Of a stretch of DNA of 64,000 nt, positions 43,458 to 50,970 are shown one piece after another (the first letter of the stretch is position 1; each line of letters begins with the position of its first letter). The stretch covers positions 1 through 64,000 of the forward strand of contig JAAEUE010000290.1 of the NCBI GenBank assembly GCA_024227565.1. The letters are read 5' to 3'. Under the pieces are notes generated by a model. That model had not been told where the DNA came from. It was given only the letters and a program-made list of their open reading frames with translations, and ran no database searches. The position numbers and the translations under genes are program-made. Source of the stretch: Alphaproteobacteria bacterium. GTDB taxonomy: Bacteria; Pseudomonadota; Alphaproteobacteria; Rhizobiales; CAJQND01.

Positions 43458-44660
43458 ATGTTCGGGATAATGTTGAAGGATTTCGCCAGAGACATCTCGG
43501 CGCAACATGCGGGCAATGCTCTGATTGCCTTTATCTTTGCAGCGACCGGACCCATTGCCATCATGCTCACGGTCGGGGCAAAACCTGGATTGCCCGAACC
43601 AGCGTTGGCGACGTGGATGTTCGGCGCATTCTTTTTCAATGGCCTTATCAGCAGCGTGATCTGCCTCATCTACCGCCAGCCCATGGTTTTTCTGTGGACC
43701 ATTCCAGGTATGATATTGGTGGGCACGGCGCTTGAGAACATGAGCTTTGCAGAGGTCGTTGGCGCTTATCTTGCCTGCGGTCTGTTGTTACTGGTGCTGG
43801 GGGCCAGTGGGCTGTTTGGTAAGCTCGCTGATCGTATACCCATGCCGATTGTCATGGGCATGGTTGCCGCACTGCTTTTAAAATTTGGGGTGAGCTGGAT
43901 CGAAGCCATGCTCAGTGGGCCGTGGATCGCGGTGCCCATGACAATTGCGTATTTTGCCACTGCCGCTATTCCGATGGCGGCGCGGTATTGCCCGCCCATG
44001 ATCAGCACTTTGATTATTGGCGTTGTGGCTTTGATTTTGATCCAAGGCGGCCCGGCTGAAATGCCTTCTGCGGACTTGTTCATTACCCCCATCATCTTCA
44101 CGCCGGTGTTTTCCTGGCAAGCGATGGTGGAGCTGGTGATCCCCCTGGCAATCACCGTTCTATTTGCGCAAAACGGTCAAGGCATAGCCTTGCTTCGAAA
44201 TGCGGGACAAAACCCGCCCGTCGATGTAATCACCGCAGTGTGCGGATATGGCTCTTTGTTGGCGGCCTGGTTCGGTGCGGTGTCAACCTGCCTGACCGGC
44301 CCCGTCAACGCGATGCTCTTGGCCAGCAATGAACCGCGCGGGCATTATACCGGCGCTGTGTTGTTATCTTTGATGTGCGCCCTATTCGGGCTCATGGCTC
44401 CGTTCTTCACATCGATTATGCTGGCGACACCGCCGGCGTTCATTGCCACCCTCGGCGGTTTGGCTCTACTCAACGTCCTCAAAGGCTCGTTTGTGACTGC
44501 ATTTGGAGGGCGTTTTGGATTCGGCGCGCTGATTGCGTTCATCGTGACAATCTCCAACATCACATTTCTCAACATTGGTGCGGCGTTCTGGGGCATCCTT
44601 GCAGGTGTCTTGGCGTCCTGGGCCATGGAGCATTCCGATTTTGAGACGATGCAGGCCTAA
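43458..44660 (+). CDS. BenE family transporter
   Basis: A 400-residue secondary transporter of the benzoate:H+ symporter (BenE) family, related in fold to the NCS2 nucleobase carriers. Eleven or twelve hydrophobic segments are seen. Family patterns are AFIFAATGPIAIMLTVG in the first helix region, FLWTIPGMILVGTAL, RIPMPIVMGMVAALLLKFG and the late FGAVSTCLTGPVNAMLL. Benzoate itself is not implied: no benzoate-degradation genes are present. Lying between a nucleoside operon and a molybdenum-hydroxylase operon, it may carry an aromatic or heterocyclic acid. ATG 43458 has CAGGG six bases upstream; TTG 43440 is the outer alternative. Confidence 0.87.
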   Translation: MFGIMLKDFARDISAQHAGNALIAFIFAATGPIAIMLTVGAKPGLPEPALATWMFGAFFFNGLISSVICLIYRQPMVFLWTIPGMILVGTALENMSFAEVVGAYLACGLLLLVLGASGLFGKLADRIPMPIVMGMVAALLLKFGVSWIEAMLSGPWIAVPMTIAYFATAAIPMAARYCPPMISTLIIGVVALILIQGGPAEMPSADLFITPIIFTPVFSWQAMVELVIPLAITVLFAQNGQGIALLRNAGQNPPVDVITAVCGYGSLLAAWFGAVSTCLTGPVNAMLLASNEPRGHYTGAVLLSLMCALFGLMAPFFTSIMLATPPAFIATLGGLALLNVLKGSFVTAFGGRFGFGALIAFIVTISNITFLNIGAAFWGILAGVLASWAMEHSDFETMQA

Positions 44661-44700
44661 CGCTAGGCATTTGCTGGAGAAATGGAAGTTTCGAGAGGTC

Positions 44701-44728
44701 CTTGCGTTAAGGCGGTTGGCTTGCGTTA
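44701..44728 (+). repeat. Direct repeat upstream of the Liv-type operon
   Basis: CTTGCGTTA occurs at 44701-44709 and again at 44720-44728, 19 bases apart, in the 268-base gap before the substrate-binding protein gene. Two copies spaced near two helical turns could be a regulator-binding site. The rest of the gap shows no clear structure except AT-rich stretches that may be promoter. Confidence 0.3.
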
Positions 44729-44928
44729 GAGATCTAAGTCCACTACAAATTATGACAGGGGAAGTAACAGGGCGGCGCTGCGTTTAGGTTTTTTGCGGCG
44801 CAAGTGCTTGAGGGAACGCGTAAAACCATTCATAAAAAAGAAATCAAGTTCGGCAGTGCCGCGTGCAAGCGGTGCCTGCTGCGGGGAAGAGAAACGTTAC
44901 GTCAAACAATAAGGGAGTGACTTCGAAA

Positions 44929-46242
44929 ATGAGTTCCAATCTTTTCAAACTGGTTGGCCGCACGGTTCTGGCTGGCGGTGCGCTTGCTGCTATGGTCGCG
45001 ACGGGACCGGCGATCGCCAAAGATACGATCAATGTTGGGATCGCGTCCTTTCTCACAGGACCTGCAGCTGGACCTTTCGGTGTTCCAGGCCGTAACGGAG
45101 CCGAACTGGTCATCGACGCCATCAACGCCGGTACGCTTCCCGCGCCATATGCTAAGGCGGGTTTTGCCGGCGCAAAAATGAATCCCATATTTGTGGATGA
45201 ATCTGGCGGCAACGCAAAGCAGGTTGGTGAGTACCGCAACCTGGTGGAGAAACGCGGCGTGGACGCCGTCCTTGGCTACATCTCATCTGGCACCTGCATG
45301 GCGATTACACCGGTGGCCGAGGAGCTGAAGAAGCTCACGGTGCTCTCCGTGTGCGGCACGCCGCGCGTGTTTGAGGAAAGCAACCGGACTTACGTGTTCC
45401 GCACCCAGGCTCATGCGGTGGGCGACAGTATTGCTGCGGCCCGCTATGTGCTCGACAAGTTCAAGGATCAAAAAGGCTATACTGGCATCAACCAAAACTA
45501 TGCCTGGGGCCAGGACTCCTACAAATTCTTCGACATCACAATGAAGAAGCTGGCAGCCGATACCAAGGCGTCCGACAATCCGCAGTTCCCGAAGATTTTT
45601 GCCGGCCAGTACGGTACGGAGATTTCCACCCTGTCACTCGATCCGGCGAAATTGGTTCACACCAGCTTCTGGGGCGGCGACATTGAGGCGTTCGTTCTTC
45701 AGGCTTTGGTGCGTGGGTTCTTTAAAGACAAGCAGGTGATTTCCAGCGTTGGCGGCTCGGCTGTAGACAGTCTTGGCAAGAAATTCCCTGATGGTGTTGT
45801 GATGGGTACGCGCGGTGAATACGGATTGCTCGTGCGCAACAAGGATGAGCCATTGAACAAATGGTTCGTGAATGAGTACAAGAAGCGTTACAACGCCTAT
45901 CCGCTTGGTCCGTCTTACCAGTATGCGAGCTCGGTTCTGGCGTACAAGATCGCCATGGATGCCGCTGCGGAAAAAGCCGGCGGCTTCCCAACACAAGACC
46001 AGACCATGGCAGCCCTCAAAGGTCTGTCTTGGCAGTCGTTCGGCGGTAAGGTCAGCCTGTCTTTGGCGGACGGTCACCAAGCTGTACATCCGGTTGGTTA
46101 CGGCATCACCAAGTGGGACAAAGACAAAAAAGAACCTTCAGTCAGCGACGTGAAGTTCTATGCACCTGGGTGCATCTATGCACCTGCAGGTCAAAAGTCT
46201 GCCGATTGGCTTGCTGCAGGCATGCCCGGCGCGAAGTGCTAA
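44929..46242 (+). CDS. Branched-chain amino acid-type ABC substrate-binding protein
   Basis: A 437-residue periplasmic binding protein of the LivK/Peripla_BP_6 class. It has a signal peptide (about 1-32, core VLAGGALAAMVATGPAIA), VGIASFLTGPAAGPFGVPG with the usual first ligand-contact loop, NPIFVDESGGNAKQ, the second-lobe start VGYISSGTCM-like (LGYISSGTCMAITPVA) and NYAWGQDSYKFF. Ligands of this class range from amino acids to aromatics, amides and urea. ATG 44929 follows AAGGGAG; the longer frame is discarded. A strong hairpin after the stop likely reduces read-through into the permease genes. Coupling to a molybdenum hydroxylase suggests the ligand is that enzyme's substrate. Confidence 0.9.
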   Translation: MSSNLFKLVGRTVLAGGALAAMVATGPAIAKDTINVGIASFLTGPAAGPFGVPGRNGAELVIDAINAGTLPAPYAKAGFAGAKMNPIFVDESGGNAKQVGEYRNLVEKRGVDAVLGYISSGTCMAITPVAEELKKLTVLSVCGTPRVFEESNRTYVFRTQAHAVGDSIAAARYVLDKFKDQKGYTGINQNYAWGQDSYKFFDITMKKLAADTKASDNPQFPKIFAGQYGTEISTLSLDPAKLVHTSFWGGDIEAFVLQALVRGFFKDKQVISSVGGSAVDSLGKKFPDGVVMGTRGEYGLLVRNKDEPLNKWFVNEYKKRYNAYPLGPSYQYASSVLAYKIAMDAAAEKAGGFPTQDQTMAALKGLSWQSFGGKVSLSLADGHQAVHPVGYGITKWDKDKKEPSVSDVKFYAPGCIYAPAGQKSADWLAAGMPGAKC

Positions 46243-46264
46243 GGTTCTAGATTGAACGCGTAAT

Positions 46265-46298
46265 CGGGGCGGCGGTTTTCGCCGCCCCGTTTCTTTCC
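46265..46298 (+). terminator. Hairpin terminator/attenuator between binding protein and permease genes
   Basis: A perfect ten-base GC stem CGGGGCGGCG / CGCCGCCCCG (46265-46274, 46280-46289) has a five-base loop and is followed by TTTCTTTCCTTT. Partial termination here would yield an excess of binding protein over membrane subunits, a common device in ABC import operons. Confidence 0.85.
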
Positions 46299-46323
46299 TT
46301 TATCAAGTCTGCCGGACGGTCAA

Positions 46324-47220
46324 ATGCAACTGATCACGACCATGCTCCTCGACGGACTGAGCTATGCCTCATACCTGTTCATTGTGTCGGTGGGGCTGAC
46401 GATCATTTTCGGTGTGATGAAAATTCTCAATGTTGCGCATGGTGCGTTCTACGCCTGGGGCGCCTATGCTGCGGCCTATGCCATCGGCCTTGCTGCGGAC
46501 AATGACTGGCCTGACTGGTCAGGTTTCGTGCTGATCTTCGTCGCCGCCATCCTGGTGGGGATTGTTCTGGGCACAATCATTGAACGCCTGATCTTGCGCA
46601 AAATGTATCATGAAGAGGAGGTGCTCATCGTACTGGCCACGTTCGGCATCTTCCTCATTCTGGAAGACGTCATTCTGCTGGTGTTCGGGGTGAACCCCTA
46701 TTTCGCCTACCAGCCCATGGCCCTTCTGGGCAGCGTGAAGATGGGCGGGATCATCCGTGATGTTTATTCGCTGACCCTATTTGGTCTCGCCATTCTGGTG
46801 GCCTTTGGGTGCTGGTATGGTCTCAACAGGACCAAATGGGGCAAGCTGTTGAGCGTGGTGATCTTCGACCGGGAAATCAGCTTGGCCATGGGTATCAATG
46901 TGCAGATGGTCTATCTGGTGACCTTCATTCTGGGGGCCACGCTTGGTGCCTTGGGCGGTGCCTATATTGCGCCCACCATTTCAGTGGCACCGGGTTTCGG
47001 CATTGATGTGATTGTCCTCAGCTTTGCAGTTGTGGTGATCGGCGGCATGGGATCAATTCCCGGTGCGCTGATTGGCTCGCTCATGGTCGGCATTCTGCGG
47101 GCCATTGCCGTTCATAAATTTCCTGAGTTCGAACTCTTTGTAGTCTTCGGGGTCATGGCGGCGGTGCTGATGATCCGGCCGGAGGGTCTGTTTGCGCCTG
47201 AGAAGGCGAGGAGAATTTGA
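46324..47220 (+). CDS. LivH-type ABC transporter permease
   Basis: A 298-residue permease of the LivH family with about eight helices. Typical are LLDGLSYASYLFIVSVGLTI at the N-terminus, FGVMKILNVAHGAFYAWGAY, the loop RKMYHEEEVLIVLATFGIFL and the end EGLFAPEKARRI. It pairs with the LivM-type permease, whose start codon shares a base with its stop. Together with livM, livG and livF-like genes it forms a complete importer for the binding protein upstream. Confidence 0.92.
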   Translation: MQLITTMLLDGLSYASYLFIVSVGLTIIFGVMKILNVAHGAFYAWGAYAAAYAIGLAADNDWPDWSGFVLIFVAAILVGIVLGTIIERLILRKMYHEEEVLIVLATFGIFLILEDVILLVFGVNPYFAYQPMALLGSVKMGGIIRDVYSLTLFGLAILVAFGCWYGLNRTKWGKLLSVVIFDREISLAMGINVQMVYLVTFILGATLGALGGAYIAPTISVAPGFGIDVIVLSFAVVVIGGMGSIPGALIGSLMVGILRAIAVHKFPEFELFVVFGVMAAVLMIRPEGLFAPEKARRI

Positions 47221-48179
47221 TGGTGTCCATGGCCTGGAACGACAAGACCATCCGCTGGGCGATAATAGGGTTTGCCCTGTTGGCTGCTGCGGGTTGGTTG
47301 TTGCCCACCTGGATATTGAACAATGTGATGTTCGGCCTGGCGCGCGGGCTTGCCGTGCTCGGGCTGTTGGTGCTGTGGCGCACCGGCCTGGTGTCGTTTG
47401 GTCATGCCCTCTATTTCGGGCTCGGTGCCTATGCCGTGGCGTTGCTGGAAAAGTATGGGGGCGTCACGGATGTGTTCTTGAAGTTCGGCGCAGCCATCAT
47501 TGTTGCCGGCGTTTTTGGGTTTCTGCTTGGCTTCGTCTTACGCAATTACCGGGCGATCTTCTTCGCCATGCTGTCGCTGGCATTCTCTATGGTGCTCTAC
47601 GGTGTTCTGGTGAAGATGGAAGTGCTCGGATCGACCGATGGCTTTTCGGTCACCCAGAACACAATTCTTGGCTGGAAGCCTGATGGGAAGTATCCGCTGT
47701 TCTGCTTCATCGTTCTGACCTGCGTCATTGCTCTGTCCGCTGTGCAGCTCTATTTGAAATCTGCGCTGGGCCATCTCACGACCGCCATTCGGGACAATGA
47801 GCTGCGGGTTGAGTATCTGGGCTATTCGGTGGCTCGGGCCATTCACGTGAAATATCTCGCATCTGCCTGCCTTGCCGGTGCAGCGGGCGGCGCGATGGCC
47901 ATGGCCCTTGGGCAGGTTGATCCAGATTCCATGGTGAACTGGACCGTTTCCGGCGAACTGGTGTTCATCACCATCATGTCTGGTGCTGGCAGTGTGGTTG
48001 CTCCCTTCATTGGAGCAATCGTGTTTGAATTCATTCGCACTTATGCCTTCGAACTTGCGCCCCAGGCTTGGCAATTGATCGTCGGTGGCACACTGCTTGC
48101 CATAATTTTCTTCCTGCCGGGGGGCATCTGGTCGCTGCTGGAAAAACCGTGGGCGAAGGGGGAGGCAGATAATGGCTGA
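47220..48179 (+). CDS. LivM-type ABC transporter permease
   Basis: A 319-residue second permease of the branched-chain amino acid transporter class. It begins with a short cytoplasmic stretch, then helices including IIGFALLAAAGWLLPTWIL. The LivM-typical GLVSFGHALYFGLGAYAVAL follows, then the ATPase-contact loop AIRDNELRVEYLGYSV and the late VFITIMSGAGSVVAPFIGA. The start is taken as ATG 47220, one base overlapping the livH-type stop; TTG 47217 is the alternative. Its end overlaps the LivG-type gene by eight bases. Confidence 0.92.
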   Translation: MVSMAWNDKTIRWAIIGFALLAAAGWLLPTWILNNVMFGLARGLAVLGLLVLWRTGLVSFGHALYFGLGAYAVALLEKYGGVTDVFLKFGAAIIVAGVFGFLLGFVLRNYRAIFFAMLSLAFSMVLYGVLVKMEVLGSTDGFSVTQNTILGWKPDGKYPLFCFIVLTCVIALSAVQLYLKSALGHLTTAIRDNELRVEYLGYSVARAIHVKYLASACLAGAAGGAMAMALGQVDPDSMVNWTVSGELVFITIMSGAGSVVAPFIGAIVFEFIRTYAFELAPQAWQLIVGGTLLAIIFFLPGGIWSLLEKPWAKGEADNG

Positions 48180-48963
48180 CACTCCCATTTTGAGCGTCCG
48201 CGATCTCAACAAATCCTTCTCCGGCATCGTAGCGGCAAACAACATCAATGTAGATGTAGCCCCAGGGGAGATCGTCGGGATCATTGGCGCAAACGGAGCG
48301 GGCAAAACCGTCTTCGTGAACATGATTACCGGTTACTTGAAGCCTTCAAGTGGAACCATTCAGTTCAACGGCAAAGACATTACCGGCATTGAGCCGCGCG
48401 ATGCCACTCATGAAGGGGTTTGTCGGTCCTTCCAGATTTCCCAAGTTTTCATGACCATGAGCGTCCGGGAAAACCTTCTGATTGCGCTGGCAATTGCGCG
48501 CGAAAGCGGCACGGCTATGCTTCTCCCGGTGGACCACCCTGATCTGACGGACGAGTGTGAACGCCTGATGGCGGTATACAAGATTGATCAATATGCCGAC
48601 AGCACCGTCAGCACCCTGTCGCAAGGCATTCGCAAATTGCTCGACATCGCCATGGCTGTGGTGGCCAATCCCAAAGTGCTGCTCTTGGATGAGCCGACGT
48701 CGGGCGTGTCGGTGGAAGAGAAATTCGGCATCATGGACATTGTGATGTCGGCCCTGAAGGAAAAGGGCACGGCTGTGTTGTTCGTGGAGCACGACATGGA
48801 AATCGTCGAGCGCTATGTACACCGGGTGCTGGCCTTCTATCAGGGCGAGGTCATATGCGATGCACCGCCAGATGAAGCGCTGCTGGATCCGAAGGTCATC
48901 GAGTTCGTGATTGGGACCGACTATCACAGCGGTGGCGCCCAAACGGAGGCCGCCGATGCTTGA
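48172..48963 (+). CDS. LivG-type ABC transporter ATP-binding protein
   Basis: A 263-residue ATPase. Walker A GANGAGKT, Q-loop region CRSFQISQVFMTMSVREN, Walker B VLLLDEPTSGVS and the switch His in FVEHDME are all seen. The signature is LSQGIRKLLDIAM, which departs from the usual LSGGQ or LAYGQQR forms of LivG; I recall a subset of alphaproteobacterial transporters with this pattern. Overlaps with both neighbours (eight bases each side) show tight coexpression with the permeases and the LivF-type partner. Confidence 0.92.
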   Translation: MADTPILSVRDLNKSFSGIVAANNINVDVAPGEIVGIIGANGAGKTVFVNMITGYLKPSSGTIQFNGKDITGIEPRDATHEGVCRSFQISQVFMTMSVRENLLIALAIARESGTAMLLPVDHPDLTDECERLMAVYKIDQYADSTVSTLSQGIRKLLDIAMAVVANPKVLLLDEPTSGVSVEEKFGIMDIVMSALKEKGTAVLFVEHDMEIVERYVHRVLAFYQGEVICDAPPDEALLDPKVIEFVIGTDYHSGGAQTEAADA

Positions 48964-49609
48964 AGTTCGCGGGCTAAATGTTGATATCGGCGCAATTCCG
49001 ATCCTGCGCGACGCTGGCCTTGATTTGAACAATGGCGAAATTGTTGGCCTTATTGGACGAAATGGCGCCGGCAAGACAACTTTGCTGCGGTCTTTGATGG
49101 GCCTGCTTCCTGTGAATTCCGGCCAGATGAGTTTTGACGGTGAAGAGTTGACGAAGCTTCCGGCGCAAAAACGGGCCCACCTGGGGATCGGTTATATGCC
49201 AGAAGATCGAAAACTGGTTCCCAGCCTGACCTCTGAAGAAAATATCATGACACCGGTTTGGTCGATGAACATTTCCGATTGGGAAAGTCGTTTGAGCTGG
49301 ATCTACAAGATAATGCCAGAGGCGGAACAATTTCGCGATCGGCCGTCCAACTCTTTATCCGGTGGTCAGCAAAAGCTGGTGGCGTTGGCGCGGGCGTTGA
49401 TGGTGGGCCACAAGATCCTGTTGTTGGATGAGCCTTCCGAGGGGATTGCTCCGGCATTGGCGCAACGGATGGGAGCCATTTTGCGTGATCTGAAATCCGA
49501 GGGTGTTTCCATTTTGGTGGCAGAATCCAATGCGCACCATGTGGTTGATCTGATCGACCGTATGTTCGTCATCGAACGTGGTGCAATTGCTACGCAGGAT
49601 GTAACCTGA
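48956..49609 (+). CDS. LivF-type ABC transporter ATP-binding protein
   Basis: A 217-residue second ATPase of the importer. It has Walker A GRNGAGKTT, the LivF-like IGYMPEDRKLVPSLTSEEN, signature LSGGQQKLVALARAL, Walker B ILLLDEPSEGIAP and the switch position in VAESNAHH, where Asn-Ala follows Ser instead of the usual Gln. It is slightly shorter than most LivF proteins (about 235). ATG 48956 sits behind GGAGG inside the end of the LivG-type gene. The molybdenum-hydroxylase genes start 21 bases after its stop, so transporter and enzyme are probably one transcript. Confidence 0.92.
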   Translation: MLEVRGLNVDIGAIPILRDAGLDLNNGEIVGLIGRNGAGKTTLLRSLMGLLPVNSGQMSFDGEELTKLPAQKRAHLGIGYMPEDRKLVPSLTSEENIMTPVWSMNISDWESRLSWIYKIMPEAEQFRDRPSNSLSGGQQKLVALARALMVGHKILLLDEPSEGIAPALAQRMGAILRDLKSEGVSILVAESNAHHVVDLIDRMFVIERGAIATQDVT

Positions 49610-49630
49610 GACCAGATTGGCTGATCTGAT

Positions 49631-50503
49631 ATGAAGCCGCCGCCTTTTGCATATGTTACGGCTGAAAGCATTGAACACGCGGTTGCCGAACTCGCGCGCA
49701 GTGATGGCGAGGGAAAGCTTGTTGCCGGCGGGCAAAGCTTGATGCCCATGCTGAATTTCCGGTTGCTTGAGCCATCTGTTCTGATCGATATTGGGAAGAT
49801 CCCAGATTTGACGGGCATCTCTGAAACGGGCGACGGTCTCAGCATCGGGGCGCTCACGCGTCATGTGGACCTGGAAACTTCACATCTCATTGCCCAACGG
49901 TTTCCTGTGCTGACTGAAGCTGTAAAGCATGTTGCGCACATTGCCATCCGCAACCGAGGCACATTTGGTGGCAGTCTGTGCCATGCGGACCCAGCGGCTG
50001 AGTTGCCGATGATGGCGGTTTTGCTGGATGCGAGGATTTGTGTGTCCGGCCAAGGTGGAAACAGACAGATTCCAGCGGATAAATTCTTCCTTGGCGCACT
50101 GACAACGGATCTTGAGGAAGAGGAGATTGTCACCCGGATCGATCTACCTTATCTGCCGGAAAGTACCGGTTGGGGCTTTGAGGAAATCTCACGCCGCTCC
50201 GGTGATTTTGCCTTGGCGGCAGCTGCAGCGACAGTAAGCTTGGTTGATGGCAAGATCTCAGAGGTTCGTCTGGCAGTTACCGGTGTGGATGACCTGCCAC
50301 TGCGGATCCGTGCAGCAGAAGATGCTTTGCGTGGATCGGAGCTGGATGACGCAGTGTTTTCGTCCGCGTCACAAATCGTTCGGGATGCGGTTAATCCGAA
50401 TTCCGACGTGCATGCTTCGGCCGACTACCGGCGGCACCTGATTGGAGTTCTGGTAGGCAGGGTGCTGCGGTCAGCAAGATCGCGCGCGCGAGGAGGCGCC
50501 TGA
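49631..50503 (+). CDS. Molybdenum hydroxylase FAD subunit (CoxM/XdhB type)
   Basis: A 290-residue FAD-binding subunit of the xanthine dehydrogenase / CO dehydrogenase family. FAD-binding loops are LVAGGQSLMPMLNFRLLEPS near residue 32 and IRNRGTFGGSLCHADPAAELP near 107. The C-terminal CO-dehydrogenase flavoprotein domain is from about residue 175 onward (SGDFALAAAAATVSL). In the complex it passes electrons from the iron-sulfur subunit to an acceptor. Its stop overlaps the next start by one base. Confidence 0.94.
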   Translation: MKPPPFAYVTAESIEHAVAELARSDGEGKLVAGGQSLMPMLNFRLLEPSVLIDIGKIPDLTGISETGDGLSIGALTRHVDLETSHLIAQRFPVLTEAVKHVAHIAIRNRGTFGGSLCHADPAAELPMMAVLLDARICVSGQGGNRQIPADKFFLGALTTDLEEEEIVTRIDLPYLPESTGWGFEEISRRSGDFALAAAAATVSLVDGKISEVRLAVTGVDDLPLRIRAAEDALRGSELDDAVFSSASQIVRDAVNPNSDVHASADYRRHLIGVLVGRVLRSARSRARGGA

Positions 50504-50970
50504 TGGCCGACAAATGCCGGGTCAGGATCACAGTGAACGGTGTTGCCTATGATCAGGAGGTTGAGCCGCGCCTGCTGTTGGCCGATTTCCTGCGTGAAGA
50601 TCTTGATCTCACCGGCACCCATGTGGGCTGTGAACATGGGGTTTGCGGTGCCTGTACTGTGCTGCTGAACGGAGACAGCGTGAGATCTTGCCTCTGCCTG
50701 ACGGTACAGGCGGACGGAGCTGAGATCACTACGGTGGAAGGGCTCGGCACAGTTGATAATCTCAATTCTCTGCAACAGAAGTTTCGCGAGCACCACGCGC
50801 TGCAATGTGGCTTTTGCACTCCAGGCATGTTGATGACCGCAACAGACCTTCTCTCCAAGAATGAAAACATGAGCGATGAGGAGTTACGTGAGGGCCTCTC
50901 CGGCAATCTCTGTCGCTGTACTGGCTATGAGCATATTGTGAACGCGGTGCGGGCGGCTATGAATGAGTAA
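50503..50970 (+). CDS. Molybdenum hydroxylase 2Fe-2S subunit (CoxS/XdhC type)
   Basis: A 155-residue protein with two [2Fe-2S] clusters. The N-terminal plant-ferredoxin-like cluster uses the cysteines of CEHGVCGACTVLL and the later single Cys in RSCLCLTVQ. The C-terminal cluster uses CGFCTPGM and CRCTGYEHIV. It relays electrons from the molybdenum centre to FAD. It overlaps both neighbouring subunit genes (one base before, eight after), which supports a 1:1:1 complex. No twin-arginine signal is present, so the enzyme is cytoplasmic. Confidence 0.95.
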   Translation: MADKCRVRITVNGVAYDQEVEPRLLLADFLREDLDLTGTHVGCEHGVCGACTVLLNGDSVRSCLCLTVQADGAEITTVEGLGTVDNLNSLQQKFREHHALQCGFCTPGMLMTATDLLSKNENMSDEELREGLSGNLCRCTGYEHIVNAVRAAMNE

